DNA of 64,000 nucleotides from Prochlorococcus marinus CUG1416 (GCF_017695965.1 NZ_JAAORM010000005.1:310001-374000), one strand, 5' to 3'; positions 30,049-41,027 are shown, counted from the first letter of the stretch. Notes: generated from the letters alone by a model not told the origin. Made by a program: numbers and translations.

Positions 30049-30705
30049 ATGCAGAATGGCCTTAATAATCCTGGCCCATTTACTATATTTTTGGTTTTCA
30101 GCGCAGGACTTTTAACGAGTCTTGGCCCATGCTCATTATCATTACTACCAATCACTATTGCTTATATAGGAGGAACAGAGAAAAATCAATTTAAACTTAT
30201 TAGTTTTTCAGGAGGGGTTGTTTTTTCACTCGTTATATTAGGAGCTGCTAGTGGATTTTTAGGAAAGATATACGGGCAAATCCCATCTTATTACACTTCG
30301 GTCGTTGCCTTGATAGCAATAATAATGGGTTTAAATTTATTAGGAATTCTAAAGTTTCAGTTACCTAATGGACCTGATTTAAAAATAATTGAAGATAAAA
30401 TACCAACATTTATAGCTCCTTTTGCAATAGGAACTACTTTTGGACTAGCCTCTTCACCTTGTATTACTCCAGTTTTAGCAACCCTTCTAGCTTGGGTATC
30501 GCAAGCTAAAAATCCAACAATATCTATTATTTTTTTATTTTTCTTTGGGATAGGCCAAGTAACCCCATTAATCGTTGCAGGAGCTACTGCAGAAAACTTA
30601 AAACAATTTTTAGCGCTTAGAAAATTTAGTCAAATAATTCCGACTTTAAGTGGGATATTTTTAGTTTCCCTAGGGTTATTAAATTTAATATCAAATTGGA
30701 TTTAA
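30049..30705 (+). CDS. ccdA: Cytochrome c biogenesis protein CcdA
   Basis: This 218-residue protein has six hydrophobic helices with the two conserved Cys in SLGPCSLSLLP (near residue 28) and ASSPCITPVLA (near 138). CcdA passes reducing power across the thylakoid membrane to keep apocytochrome Cys reduced for haem attachment. The TAA is directly followed by the ATG of ccs1, the partner gene of the system II pathway. Confidence 0.92.
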   Translation: MQNGLNNPGPFTIFLVFSAGLLTSLGPCSLSLLPITIAYIGGTEKNQFKLISFSGGVVFSLVILGAASGFLGKIYGQIPSYYTSVVALIAIIMGLNLLGILKFQLPNGPDLKIIEDKIPTFIAPFAIGTTFGLASSPCITPVLATLLAWVSQAKNPTISIIFLFFFGIGQVTPLIVAGATAENLKQFLALRKFSQIIPTLSGIFLVSLGLLNLISNWI

Positions 30706-31992
30706 ATGATTATTTTTAAGAATCTAATATTAAAAATATCAAGTTTAAGATTCGCCATATCACTGATAATCTTCATAGCTATTACAAGCGGCATAGGTAC
30801 TTTTATACCTCAAGGTAGTAGTAATAAATTTTATATTGATAATTTCGATAGTGCTCCCATTTTTGGATTTTTAGATGGAGAAAAAGTCTTAAAACTTCAA
30901 TTGGATCATATATATACAAGCTTTTGGTTTTTATTTACATTAATTCTTCTTTGCATTTCTCTAGCAGCTTGTAGTTTCAGGAGGCAAATCCCTTCATTAA
31001 AAGCTTCATTAAAATGGATTGAATACAAGAGCGAAAAAAAATTTAGCCAACTGCAACTAACTACGAGTCAGCAAATCAATCAAGATGGAGAACATATTTC
31101 AAAAGTAGATTTATTACTTAAAAAAAGAGGATGGAAAACATACAAATTTAAAAGTCATATTTCTGCAAGAAGGGGTTTAATTGGAAAAATCGGTCCTTTA
31201 GTTGTACATATCGGATTAATAGTCTTACTTATAGGCTCAGCATATGGAAGTTTTACAAGTCAATCAAAAGAACAATATTTACTGCCTGGAGAAACTTTGG
31301 ATCTTGTTAATGAGAGCACAAACTCAAAAGCCAATGTAAAATTAGTCGATTTTTCTATAGAACGAGAAAGTGATGGTGTACCCAAACAGTTTATTTCAAA
31401 ATTAAATTTTTCTTCTGAAGATCTAAATCTAAATGAAATAAAAACCACCAAAGTTAATCACCCAATCAGGTTTAAAGGATTAACTATTTATCAAGCAGAT
31501 TGGGCGATATCAAATGTTGTTTTAGAAATAGATAATATCCTTTATCAATTACAATTAAAGGAGATTCCCGAAATCGGTAATCAAGTTTGGGGAGTTTTAA
31601 TTGAATTAGGATCGGAGACTAAAAAAAATTTCCTTTTAACAATAGATAATGAAAATGGTCCACTTAAAATTTCTAATATAGAAAATTTTTCCGGGAATAA
31701 TTTCTATATCAATGATAATCCTTTAGAAGTTAATTCTTCAAAAGTATCTCTGAAAAAAATAATCCCAAGCAGTGGTTTAATAATTAAAAATGATCCGTCT
31801 ATACCATTTATTTACTTTTCTTTTATTTTAATAATTTTTGGAACAATAATAAGTCTTATACCAACTAACCAATTATGGATTCTGGTAAATAAAGAATCAC
31901 AAAAGTTATCTATTGGAGGCCTTAGCAATAAAAATCTAGTTGGTTTTAAAAAAGAATTTCTTAAATTATCAGAAGAAATTAAAAAAATTTAA
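30706..31992 (+). CDS. ccs1: Cytochrome c biogenesis protein Ccs1 (ResB/CcsB type)
   Basis: This 428-residue protein has the ResB pattern: three N-terminal helices (about 8-30, 65-90 and 160-185) with [26 protein letters not shown] and [23 protein letters not shown] large lumenal domain follows and a last helix lies near residue 370. It forms the haem-delivery and ligation complex with CcsA in system II. The start abuts the ccdA stop. Its end overlaps the convergent queF end by four bases. Confidence 0.92.
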   Translation: MIIFKNLILKISSLRFAISLIIFIAITSGIGTFIPQGSSNKFYIDNFDSAPIFGFLDGEKVLKLQLDHIYTSFWFLFTLILLCISLAACSFRRQIPSLKASLKWIEYKSEKKFSQLQLTTSQQINQDGEHISKVDLLLKKRGWKTYKFKSHISARRGLIGKIGPLVVHIGLIVLLIGSAYGSFTSQSKEQYLLPGETLDLVNESTNSKANVKLVDFSIERESDGVPKQFISKLNFSSEDLNLNEIKTTKVNHPIRFKGLTIYQADWAISNVVLEIDNILYQLQLKEIPEIGNQVWGVLIELGSETKKNFLLTIDNENGPLKISNIENFSGNNFYINDNPLEVNSSKVSLKKIIPSSGLIIKNDPSIPFIYFSFILIIFGTIISLIPTNQLWILVNKESQKLSIGGLSNKNLVGFKKEFLKLSEEIKKI

Positions 31993-32399
31993 TTTCTTTT
32001 CTGTCCACTAAAAATATCTAACTGCATAGAAACATTACCTCTGGGGTTAAATGCAGCATTTAAATGTATCCAGTGCGGTGAGCCTGCAATCAATAAATCA
32101 TCCATAATTCTATTAACAACTTCCTCGTGCGATATTTTCACATCTCTGAAAGAATTAATATAAAGCTTTAAAGACTTCAACTCATAGACTCTCAAATTAG
32201 GTTGATAAATAATATTTAGCTTTGCAAAATCTGGATAACCAGAAAAGGGGCACTTACATGTGAATTCAGGTAACTGGATAGAAATTTCATAAATTCTTTT
32301 CTTATTTGGATTCTCGAAACAAATTATTTTTGATTCTTCAATAATTCTTTCACCGTATAGTGGTCTTTGTGTCGAATCATCTAATTTAGCTGTACTCAT
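31989..32399 (-). CDS. queF: QueF: NADPH-dependent preQ0 reductase
   Basis: This 136-residue enzyme of the short (unimodular) class has the catalytic Cys 50 and Asp 57 in [16 protein letters not shown] and the NADPH motif [15 protein letters not shown] (E/L-K-S-L-K). It reduces 7-cyano-7-deazaguanine to the aminomethyl form for queuosine in tRNA. Convergent with ccs1 with a four-base overlap of the coding ends. Confidence 0.93.
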   Translation of the reverse strand: MSTAKLDDSTQRPLYGERIIEESKIICFENPNKKRIYEISIQLPEFTCKCPFSGYPDFAKLNIIYQPNLRVYELKSLKLYINSFRDVKISHEEVVNRIMDDLLIAGSPHWIHLNAAFNPRGNVSMQLDIFSGQKRN

Positions 32400-32510
32400 T
32401 TTTAGTAGAACTTATTTACTAAACCTATATAAAAAGATCAAAATCCGCAAAATCTCAAAAAGCTTAAGTATTACAATTAACTAAGTCAAAAGCTGTTAAA
32501 TCTTATTTCT

Positions 32511-32553
32511 GTATCAACTGTAACATTCATAATGCCATTCTAAAGGGTTATAT
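32511..32553 (+). promoter_or_regulatory. NtcA-type nitrogen promoter upstream of the glnB operon
   Basis: GTA at 32511-32513 and AAC at 32522-32524 are separated by 8 bases inside the near-palindrome TGTATCAACTGTAACA, one mismatch from GTA-N8-TAC. TTATAT at 32548-32553, a -10 element, is 23 bases further on, the spacing of NtcA-activated promoters. The first start codon is 24 bp after it. NtcA is the global nitrogen activator of cyanobacteria and glnB is a known target class. Confidence 0.55.
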
Positions 32554-32576
32554 GTGTTTAGTTCAAAGAAAAATTA

Positions 32577-32822
32577 ATGGACATTTGTTTGATAACTATC
32601 GATAACAACTTAAATAAATCCCTTGAACCAAAAAGTGCAATTGGAATGTTATGGCTGCAAACACACTTCGAAAATGATCAGTGGGAAGCATTATCAAATA
32701 GTACAGTAATTATTTCTGAGGAAAACTCAAAATTATTAATTGAAGACGCCACGAATGCAGGCCTTGATATTAAATGTTTTTCCGATATTTCAATGTTGGA
32801 TGTTTTCCCAAAAAACAATTAA
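32577..32822 (+). CDS. Small hypothetical protein co-transcribed with glnB (81 aa)
   Basis: The product starts MDICLITIDNNLNKSLEPKS, continues with GMLWLQTHFENDQWEAL and has an acidic C-terminal half ending DVFPKNN. It looks soluble and alpha/beta. The gene is directly behind the NtcA-type promoter and 24 bp before glnB, so it is likely part of the nitrogen-responsive operon. A role in nitrogen signalling is a guess from position. I do not recognise the family. Confidence 0.65.
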   Translation: MDICLITIDNNLNKSLEPKSAIGMLWLQTHFENDQWEALSNSTVIISEENSKLLIEDATNAGLDIKCFSDISMLDVFPKNN

Positions 32823-33185
<363 letters not shown>

Positions 33186-33186
33186 T

Positions 33187-33999
33187 TCAAAGAGTTTCAT
33201 TTACTAAATTCTGTATATATTCACTATTAATCCTTTTATTTGATTGACTTCCTAAGGTCATCCAAGCTAAATATTCATGATTTCCAGCAGGACCTACTAA
33301 AGGAGAAGCTATCAAATTCTTTATATTCCATTGGAAAGCCTTAGCAGCATAAATAACAGACTCTATAGCCTCAATATGGAATTTAGGATTACGAACAACG
33401 CCACCTTTGCTGACTTTGTCTTTACCCACCTCAAATTGGGGTTTAATTAAGAATATTCCCTCTATACTATCTCCATCTAATAAATTACTAATAGATTTAA
33501 AAACTAACTTTAATGAAATAAAAGACAAATCAGCAACAACAAAATTTGGTAATTCATCACTTCTAGATAAAAGATCATTAGGTTTCAAATATCGAATATT
33601 AGTTCGTTCAAAAAGTATGACTTTTGGGTTATTTCTAATCTTCCATGCAGTTTGTCCATAACCAACATCTATCCCATAAACTAACTTTGCTCCTTGTTGC
33701 AATAAGCAATCAGTAAATCCCCCAGTAGAGATTCCTGCGTCAATACATATTTTGTCTTTTACTTTAATTTCAAGTTTTTTAAATGCCTCCAATAATTTTT
33801 CGCCGCCCCTTGATACAAACATAGGTTCGGAATCAATAGAAAATTCAGATCCAATGAATACTTGTAGTCCAGGTTTATCCCATACTTTTCCATTGATATC
33901 TCTAACCTTGCCCGCAAGAATTAAACCTTGGGCTTTTTGACGAGTTTCACATAAACCAGTTTTTAGAAGATAAAGGTCTAATCTACTTTTTTTAATCAT
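33187..33999 (-). CDS. tlyA: TlyA-family RNA 2'-O-methyltransferase
   Basis: This 270-residue protein has an N-terminal S4 RNA-binding domain (about 5-65, RLDLYLLKTGLCETRQKAQ). An FtsJ-type methyltransferase domain follows with ICIDAGISTGGFTDCLLQQGA as the SAM site, VVADLSFISL and LIKPQFEVGK. Often annotated as haemolysin, but in mycobacteria TlyA methylates rRNA cytidines; that activity is likely here (inference). Convergent with glnB. Confidence 0.87.
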   Translation of the reverse strand: MIKKSRLDLYLLKTGLCETRQKAQGLILAGKVRDINGKVWDKPGLQVFIGSEFSIDSEPMFVSRGGEKLLEAFKKLEIKVKDKICIDAGISTGGFTDCLLQQGAKLVYGIDVGYGQTAWKIRNNPKVILFERTNIRYLKPNDLLSRSDELPNFVVADLSFISLKLVFKSISNLLDGDSIEGIFLIKPQFEVGKDKVSKGGVVRNPKFHIEAIESVIYAAKAFQWNIKNLIASPLVGPAGNHEYLAWMTLGSQSNKRINSEYIQNLVNETL

Positions 34000-34138
34000 C
34001 TATTAATCAATAAAAAAAGACTGAATAATGAACTTCTACAAGATTAAGATCCAAATTCTTTAATACCTTCCAATTTTAAATAAGAACTAAAAAATTACCC
34101 ACTATTAACGAAAGGAATAAATGCAACCATTTTTATAT

Positions 34139-34216
34139 TTAAGCTTTCTTAATAAGCCAGAAAAATGTTACAGAAGAAAATAATAGCCAGGCAAATATGT
34201 TCAATGGCAAGTACAT
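34139..34216 (-). CDS. Possible tiny membrane protein (25 aa)
   Basis: Starting at the ATG 34216, the product reads MYLPLNIFAWLLFSSVTFFW and ends with a basic LIKKA: one hydrophobic helix with a positive end. Size and shape recall the single-helix subunits of photosynthetic and NDH complexes, but I cannot match it to one. It is divergent from purB. No clear ribosome binding site. Could equally be a chance ORF in A+T-rich DNA. Confidence 0.25.
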   Translation of the reverse strand: MYLPLNIFAWLLFSSVTFFWLIKKA

Positions 34217-34281
34217 CTTTAAGGTATAGAGCAATAATTCGATTTTGGTTATAAAGTTTAAATTGATAATTAATAAAAATT

Positions 34282-35577
34282 GTGATCGAGCGTTACACAT
34301 TACCCGAAATGGGGAAAATCTGGACTGAAAGCGCAAAATTCCAGAGTTGGCTTAGGGTTGAAATAGCTGCATGTGAAGCAAATTTTTCCCTCGGGAAAAT
34401 TCCTGAGAATGCTATGAAAGATATACGTTCAAATGCAAAGTTTGATGAATCTAGAATTACAGAAATTGAGAAGGAAGTTAAACATGATGTCATAGCATTT
34501 CTTACAAGCGTTAATGAATTTGTAGGAGATTCTGGAAGATACATACATGTTGGTATGACCAGTAGTGATGTACTTGATACTGGCTTATCTCTTCAGTTAA
34601 AAGACTCTTGCGAATTGTTATTAGAAGAAATTGAGAAATTAGAAAATGAAGTCAGATTATTAGCAAGGAAGCATAAAAATACATTAATGATTGGCAGATC
34701 ACATGCGATTCATGGGGAGCCAATTTCCTTCGGTTTTAAACTTGCTGGATGGTTAGCAGAAATAATAAGGAACAAAAAAAGATTGTTAACACTTAAAGAA
34801 TCCGTAGCAATTGGACAAATAAGTGGTGCAATGGGAACTTACGCTAATACGAATCCCAAAGTAGAACAAATAACTTGTGATTTACTAGGCTTAAAACCAG
34901 ATACAGCAAGTACACAGGTTATATCGAGAGACAGACATGCAGAATATGTGCAAACTATTGCACTAGTTGGCGCTTCTTTAGATAGATTCGCAACTGAAAT
35001 AAGAAATTTACAGAGAACTGATGTTTTAGAAGTTGAGGAGGGATTTACAAAAGGGCAGAAAGGAAGTTCGGCAATGCCTCATAAAAGAAATCCTATTCGA
35101 AGTGAAAGAGTAAGCGGTTTAGCAAGAATTTTGAGAAGTTACGTCTTAACAGCACTGGAAAATGTTCCACTTTGGCACGAAAGAGATATAAGCCATAGTT
35201 CAAATGAACGTATCATGCTACCTGACGTATCAATCTGCTTGCATTTTATGCTCAGGGAAATGCAAAATATAGTAAGCAATTTGGAAGTTTATCCAAAAAA
35301 TATGCTCAAAAATTTAAATATATATGGTGGTGTAATCTTCAGTCAGAAAGTTTTACTTTTGCTTGTAGAGAAGGGCTTGTCTAGAGAAAAAGCTTATAGC
35401 TTAGTACAAAAAAATGCCCATCAGGCCTGGAATACTCAGAATGGAAATTTCAAACAAAATATAGAGAGAGATAATGAGATAATGGATTTTATTGATCAAA
35501 GTGACTTAGAAGAATGTTTTAATCCTTCAATTCATCTCAATAATTTAAGTGTAATATGGGAGAAGTTAGGTATCTAG
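34282..35577 (+). CDS. purB: Adenylosuccinate lyase
   Basis: This 431-residue enzyme has the superfamily signature GSSAMPHKRNPIRSE (near 265), MGRSHAIHGEPISFGFK-like active-site loop and TSSDVLDTG. It acts twice in purine synthesis, splitting SAICAR and adenylosuccinate. The start is GTG at 34282, directly before the conserved IERYTLPEMGKIW. fumC, a member of the same fold family, follows 48 bp downstream. Confidence 0.95.
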   Translation: MIERYTLPEMGKIWTESAKFQSWLRVEIAACEANFSLGKIPENAMKDIRSNAKFDESRITEIEKEVKHDVIAFLTSVNEFVGDSGRYIHVGMTSSDVLDTGLSLQLKDSCELLLEEIEKLENEVRLLARKHKNTLMIGRSHAIHGEPISFGFKLAGWLAEIIRNKKRLLTLKESVAIGQISGAMGTYANTNPKVEQITCDLLGLKPDTASTQVISRDRHAEYVQTIALVGASLDRFATEIRNLQRTDVLEVEEGFTKGQKGSSAMPHKRNPIRSERVSGLARILRSYVLTALENVPLWHERDISHSSNERIMLPDVSICLHFMLREMQNIVSNLEVYPKNMLKNLNIYGGVIFSQKVLLLLVEKGLSREKAYSLVQKNAHQAWNTQNGNFKQNIERDNEIMDFIDQSDLEECFNPSIHLNNLSVIWEKLGI

Positions 35578-35625
35578 GATTACTGAAAACCTTATCTAAG
35601 TTAAACCAGTGTTTTCAGAGGAATA

Positions 35626-37011
35626 ATGACAAAAAACTTTAGGATTGAAAAAGATAGTATGGGAACAATAGAGGTTCCCATTGAAGCTTTGTGGGGTGCT
35701 CAAACACAAAGATCGATAATAAATTTTTCTATTGGAGAAGAATTAATTCCAATTGAGTTAATTTATTCACTCACCCTCATAAAAAAAGCTGCTTCAATTG
35801 CGAATTTCAATTTAGGTTTAATAGATAAAAGGAAAAAAGATTTGATTGTAGAGGCATGTACGGAAATACTTGATGGGCTTCACGATTCACAGTTTCCCTT
35901 AAAGGTTTGGCAAACAGGTAGTGGCACGCAAACAAATATGAATGTTAATGAGGTAATTTCAAATATTGCAGCATTAAAAACTAATTCAGAGCTTGGTAGT
36001 CATAAACCAATTCATCCGAATGATGATGTCAATAAATCTCAGTCAACTAATGACACTTTTCCTGCTGCTATTCAAATATCTGTTGTTAATGAAATAATCA
36101 AAAATTTAGTTCCAACGATCAGAGAACTTACTAAGATCCTTGATAAAAAAAGTGAAGAATGGAAAGACCTTATAAAGATTGGAAGAACCCATTTTCAAGA
36201 TGCAGTTCCCCTTACTTTTGGGCAAGAAATATCAGGATGGTCAGAGCAACTTAAAGATGCTGAGAATGCAATTATTATGAGTCTGAATGAATTGTATTTC
36301 TTACCCCTGGGAGGAACTGCAGTTGGTACAGGGATTAATTGTCCAAAAGGATTTTGTGAAGAGTCTATAAAATCAATTTCCGATGATACTAATCTAATGT
36401 TCTATAAATCAAAAAATAATTTTTCTATCATGGCCTCGCATGATCGTCTAGCTCAAGTAATGAGTCAGATAAAAATATTAGCAGGGGCATTATTTAAAAT
36501 TTCAAATGATATAAAAATTCTATCTTCTGGTCCAAGATCAGGAATATATGAACTAATTATTCCTCAAAATGAACCTGGAAGTTCTATCATGCCGGGTAAA
36601 GTGAATCCAACTCAATGCGAAGCCTTATCAATGGTTTGCACTCAGATAATGGGCCTTGAATATGCAGTTTCAATGGCAAATTCTAGCGGCACTTTACAGA
36701 TGAATGAATATAAGCCTCTTATTGGATTTAATATTCTCACAAGTTTAAAATTACTTAAAAATGTAATAGAAAACTTCAGAATAAAATTAGTTGATGGGAT
36801 GGAACCTAATCAAAAGAAAATGAAGTTAAATTTAGAAAATTCACTAATGTTGGTAACAGCCATAGTGCCAAAAGTTGGTTATGAAAAAGCAGCTGAAATT
36901 GCAAACCTTGCCTTCAAAGAATCATTAAATTTAAAAGAGGCAACACTTAAATTAGGTTATTTAAACGAAGATGAATTTGATGAAGCAATGAATATCAATT
37001 CAATGATTTGA
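35626..37011 (+). CDS. fumC: Fumarate hydratase, class II
   Basis: This 461-residue enzyme starts with the pattern RIEKDSMGTIEVPIEALWGAQTQRS. It shows GSGTQTNMNVNEV, the substrate site SQSTNDTFPAA, IGRTHFQDAVPLTFGQE and GSSIMPGKVNPTQCEA (near 317). It hydrates fumarate to malate; fumarate also comes from PurB in the gene before it. An AGAGGA ribosome site precedes the ATG. Convergent with the Ski2-like helicase. Confidence 0.95.
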   Translation: MTKNFRIEKDSMGTIEVPIEALWGAQTQRSIINFSIGEELIPIELIYSLTLIKKAASIANFNLGLIDKRKKDLIVEACTEILDGLHDSQFPLKVWQTGSGTQTNMNVNEVISNIAALKTNSELGSHKPIHPNDDVNKSQSTNDTFPAAIQISVVNEIIKNLVPTIRELTKILDKKSEEWKDLIKIGRTHFQDAVPLTFGQEISGWSEQLKDAENAIIMSLNELYFLPLGGTAVGTGINCPKGFCEESIKSISDDTNLMFYKSKNNFSIMASHDRLAQVMSQIKILAGALFKISNDIKILSSGPRSGIYELIIPQNEPGSSIMPGKVNPTQCEALSMVCTQIMGLEYAVSMANSSGTLQMNEYKPLIGFNILTSLKLLKNVIENFRIKLVDGMEPNQKKMKLNLENSLMLVTAIVPKVGYEKAAEIANLAFKESLNLKEATLKLGYLNEDEFDEAMNINSMI

Positions 37012-37021
37012 TTAAAAAATT

Positions 37022-39748
37022 TTAAGAATTATTGTCAATTCTTTTTGTTGCAGGATTAATATCTTCAGAGACTTTTATAAGATCATTAGATTCAGAAACA
37101 GGAAAACGATTAATAGATTTTAATGCTAGCTTTGCTTTGCTTTTTAATTTATTACTAACACCAATACAGTATTGCACTTGAGAAAGGACATCAATTGATC
37201 TTCTAATAATCCGCACTACATCACCTTCGTCTAATGAAGTATTAAAAACCAAATCTTTCCATTTTTTTCCTCTTGCCCATTCAGAAATAATTCCAGTTAA
37301 CTCTGTTTCTAAATAGATAGGAATTTCAATATGAAACTTATTTTGTTGAAAAGATACTAATTTTCTTAAACCATCTAATTCATTAAATACATCTATTACC
37401 TTTGAAGAAGGTTTGAAATTACACCAAAGATTAGGCCTCCTTACATCAACACATATAGCTTGAATAATTGCAGCTAATTCAGGCGGATCTAAATCGTCTA
37501 AATAACCACTAACTAAAACAAGACCAATCCATAATTCATTTTCACTTCTTATTGCACCAACTGTTTGTCCAACTTCTGTCAATTCCAAATCATTTAAACA
37601 ACCAAAGTGATTCAAAATTTTAATCAAATCGGTAAAAGTTCTCCAGTTATGATTTTCTTTATCCTCAAGTAGTTTTTTTCTAATATTTATTTCTTGTTCA
37701 ACATCAATAATTTTTTTTCTATATTTCTTTAATTTCTTGGAATCTCCAAATCGATGTGCGGGATGATCATGAACTGTTTCTTCTAAATTTTTGATTTGTT
37801 GCTGTTGTGCCATAACTTCCATTGTCAAATCATATTGTGGAGTTTGTAAATCATTTTTTTTAGAAACTTCTAAAATTCGATCCGCATAAAACTGCGACAT
37901 ATCATCTCCCCTAAATAACTCTCCAGAAAAATACATCTTTGGTACTTCAAGTCCTAAGACATCAATTGCATCCAAATCATTAAAAATACTTACTATGTAT
38001 GAGGGTTTTATAAGAATAAATAAATTATCAATTGTTAAACACAATAAACTCTTAATTTTTTGGGATTCATATATTTTCTCACAAATTAATCCTGGAACAA
38101 TTTTTCTTTTAATTTGAGGAGCCTTGATTGAAATCAAGCTTCCCTCTTTAATATATGGGAGTGCATTAGTTATCTCTTCTGATAATTTTTCTGCTGCTTG
38201 TTTTTCTAAAATTTTGAAGATTCTTCTCTCTTCTTTAAGACGTTTTTTTAACTTTTCGTATGCATCAAAATCTTTCCATGAAACGTTAGATGTAATTTTT
38301 TTTAATTCAATTAAATCCTTATCTAAATTTTCAAGAATTATATTCTCGCCTGATGATTGACCTATATATAAAAAACTACCAAAACTTCTTTTAATTAATT
38401 CTTTAGACTTCTCTAAAGTATAACTTTGTAAAAGATTAAGTACCATTCCATAGCTAGGAGTGAATTGACTTTCTAAAGAATTTGGTTTGCTAATAGCCAG
38501 TGCACTTGCTTCTTTGGCACCTTCGAATCTTGTTTGTAATGTAACAACATATCCCTGGGTATCTTTTCCTCTTCTTCCAGCTCTTCCTGACATTTGCAAA
38601 AATTCACTGCTAAATAATAATCTATGACCATCTTCTGTCCTTTTTGATAAAGAAGAAATAACAGTTGTTCTTGCAGGCATATTTATTCCTGCAGCAAGAG
38701 TTTCAGTTGCAAAAACAACTTTTATTAAGCCTTGCTGAAATAATTCCTCAACCAATTCTTTCCATGCAGGCAATAATCCAGCATGATGAGATGCAATACC
38801 GCGTTTCAATGCCTCGCATTGAGATTTATCTTTAATTGCTTCCTGATTATTTTTAAGATAAACATCTAATTTTTGGGATATCTTACTTGCTTCTGAATAA
38901 CTTACTAAAGTTAAATCTTTTATATTCTCAATAGCCTTGTCACACCCTCTTCTACTAAAAATAAAATAAATAGCTGGCAGCATATTTCGTTCAGCTAGTT
39001 TCGAGATCACAAAGCCAATTGAGGGAGACTTTGGTTGCATTATCCTGCCCACTTTTCCTCTTATTTTTTGCCCTTTAGGAGCTCTCCAAATCTTACAATT
39101 TGGATGAATTCCATTACCCTTATTATTTAAAAGTGGATGGAGGCCTTTAACACTACAAAAAATAAAATCAAGTGGTACTGGTCTCTTATCACTATTAATT
39201 AGTACTGTGGGCCCATGAACTTTTTCTATCCAATTTTGTAGTTGATCTGCATTGGCTATTGTTGCTGATAAAGCTATTATTTGAGTTCTAGTAGGACAAT
39301 GGATTATGGTTTCTTCCCAAACAGTGCCTCTTTGGGGGTCATTCATATAATGACATTCATCAAGAATCACAGATTCTAAATTTTCTAATGGATCATCAAA
39401 TTCATCAAATTCGCCATAAAGCATGTTCCTAAAAATCTCAGTCGTCATGACTAAGATTGGTGCTTCTCTATTTATACTTATGTCTCCAGTTAAAAGACCA
39501 ACTTTATTCTCACCATATTGATTAGCAAAATCCCTAAACTTTTGGTTTGATAGGGCTTTTAAAGGTGTTGTATAAAAAACTCTGCTGTCATGAGATAAGC
39601 CTCTATATATAGCAAATTCACCTATCAATGTTTTACCCGAACCTGTTGGTGCCGTTAAAACAACAGAATTTCCGCTATTAATAGCTTGTATTGCCTCTAA
39701 TTGAAAATCATCTAGCGGAAAGGGGAAATATTCCTCTAAATTAAGCAA
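37022..39748 (-). CDS. Ski2/Mtr4-like DExH-box RNA helicase
   Basis: This 908-residue helicase has Walker A APTGSGKT (33-40), DECH (130-133), SATIAN (161-166) and QMSGRAGRRG, then a long C-terminal region ending in a DSHCT-like domain. Ski2/Mtr4 helicases feed RNA to exonucleases; plastids and cyanobacteria have relatives, so RNA processing or decay is likely. Arg/Lys-rich stretches in the middle (KKYRKKIIDVEQE) could contact RNA. The only in-frame start near the fold is TTG at 39748. Convergent with fumC, divergent from bioF. Confidence 0.85.
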   Translation of the reverse strand: MLNLEEYFPFPLDDFQLEAIQAINSGNSVVLTAPTGSGKTLIGEFAIYRGLSHDSRVFYTTPLKALSNQKFRDFANQYGENKVGLLTGDISINREAPILVMTTEIFRNMLYGEFDEFDDPLENLESVILDECHYMNDPQRGTVWEETIIHCPTRTQIIALSATIANADQLQNWIEKVHGPTVLINSDKRPVPLDFIFCSVKGLHPLLNNKGNGIHPNCKIWRAPKGQKIRGKVGRIMQPKSPSIGFVISKLAERNMLPAIYFIFSRRGCDKAIENIKDLTLVSYSEASKISQKLDVYLKNNQEAIKDKSQCEALKRGIASHHAGLLPAWKELVEELFQQGLIKVVFATETLAAGINMPARTTVISSLSKRTEDGHRLLFSSEFLQMSGRAGRRGKDTQGYVVTLQTRFEGAKEASALAISKPNSLESQFTPSYGMVLNLLQSYTLEKSKELIKRSFGSFLYIGQSSGENIILENLDKDLIELKKITSNVSWKDFDAYEKLKKRLKEERRIFKILEKQAAEKLSEEITNALPYIKEGSLISIKAPQIKRKIVPGLICEKIYESQKIKSLLCLTIDNLFILIKPSYIVSIFNDLDAIDVLGLEVPKMYFSGELFRGDDMSQFYADRILEVSKKNDLQTPQYDLTMEVMAQQQQIKNLEETVHDHPAHRFGDSKKLKKYRKKIIDVEQEINIRKKLLEDKENHNWRTFTDLIKILNHFGCLNDLELTEVGQTVGAIRSENELWIGLVLVSGYLDDLDPPELAAIIQAICVDVRRPNLWCNFKPSSKVIDVFNELDGLRKLVSFQQNKFHIEIPIYLETELTGIISEWARGKKWKDLVFNTSLDEGDVVRIIRRSIDVLSQVQYCIGVSNKLKSKAKLALKSINRFPVSESNDLIKVSEDINPATKRIDNNS

Positions 39749-39887
39749 TAATTGTGATTGAAGAGAGGATGAGTTAACTTCTTAATATATGATCTATATA
39801 AATATTAATAAACAAAAAATACCTTGCAAACTTTAATAGTAAATCTAAATCTTTTTAATTAAATCCACTATATTTTATTTTGCCAAA

Positions 39888-41027
39888 ATGAAAAAAATAA
39901 AAATTCCAAAAAATAGAATCCGTAAACTAAAAACATTTTCATTAGGTAAAAAACCATTCGAACTTCTAAGTTTAAATTCGCATAATAAAAAACTTATAGA
40001 CTTATGCAGCAATGATTATTTTGGATTAAGTAGGGACAAGGATTTAATAAAGGCTGCTTTCGAAATAAGCCTTTTAGAAGGTATTGGTGCAGGAAGCTCT
40101 ATGTTTATTACGGGTTCAAGACCAATACATAAATTATTAGAGAAAGAACTTGCCGAGTGGCTTGATCAACAAAAAGTATTACTTTTCCCAAGCGGATTTC
40201 AAGCAAATATCGCCGCTATCCAGGCTTTAGCAAACAGAAATAGTATCGTAATAGCAGATAAATTGATCCATAACTCCTTATTGGTTGGAGTCAAAGCTGC
40301 TCAAGCAAAACTGGTTCGATTTTCACACAATAATTTAAAAGATTTAGAAGATAAAATTATTAAATCTCACCCTACAAAAAATTCCATTTTAGTTGTTGTT
40401 GAATCTCTTTATAGCATGGAGGGATCAATTACTCCGCTCAAAGAAATAACAGAAATTTGCAAAAAAAATAGTGTTCAATTATTAGTTGACGAAGCTCATG
40501 CAATTGGGATCTTGGGCCCTGAAGGCAGGGGTTTAAGTTTTAATTACCGTTCGGATATAACTATGATTACTGGAACTTTCGGAAAAGCATTTGGAAGCGG
40601 TGGAGCTTTCATAGCTTCCAATTCAGAAGTTGGTGAATACATTATACAAACAAGTGGTGCATTTAGGTATACAACCGCGCTTGCTCCATCTTTAGCTGCT
40701 GGGGCATTAGAAGGTTTGAAAAAAATTTTAGAAAATAAAGAATGGGGTAATGATTTGTTATCTTCTGCGAAGGTATGGAAAGACGAAATTATTAAAAATT
40801 TTAGTTTTCCAGTTCAAGGAGATTCTCACATTTTATCAATTATTGTTGGCCAAGAAGAGAAGGCAATTTATCTACAAAAATATCTTGAAGAAAATGGTTT
40901 TTTAGCAATTGCTATAAGACCTCCAACTGTACCAGTGGGGCAATCTAGAATTAGAATAACAATAAGAAGAAACTTAGATTTTAATCTGCTAAAGAATTTC
41001 ATTGCAGTATTAAAAGAGTTTAAATGA
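39888..41027 (+). CDS. bioF: 8-amino-7-oxononanoate synthase
   Basis: This 379-residue PLP enzyme has the Lys Schiff-base site TGTFGKAFGSGGAF (Lys 233) and LLVDEAHAIGILG (Asp 201, His 204). It condenses pimeloyl-ACP with alanine, the first ring-forming step of biotin. First gene of a five-gene operon; its end overlaps bioK by four bases (ATGA). Confidence 0.93.
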   Translation: MKKIKIPKNRIRKLKTFSLGKKPFELLSLNSHNKKLIDLCSNDYFGLSRDKDLIKAAFEISLLEGIGAGSSMFITGSRPIHKLLEKELAEWLDQQKVLLFPSGFQANIAAIQALANRNSIVIADKLIHNSLLVGVKAAQAKLVRFSHNNLKDLEDKIIKSHPTKNSILVVVESLYSMEGSITPLKEITEICKKNSVQLLVDEAHAIGILGPEGRGLSFNYRSDITMITGTFGKAFGSGGAFIASNSEVGEYIIQTSGAFRYTTALAPSLAAGALEGLKKILENKEWGNDLLSSAKVWKDEIIKNFSFPVQGDSHILSIIVGQEEKAIYLQKYLEENGFLAIAIRPPTVPVGQSRIRITIRRNLDFNLLKNFIAVLKEFK

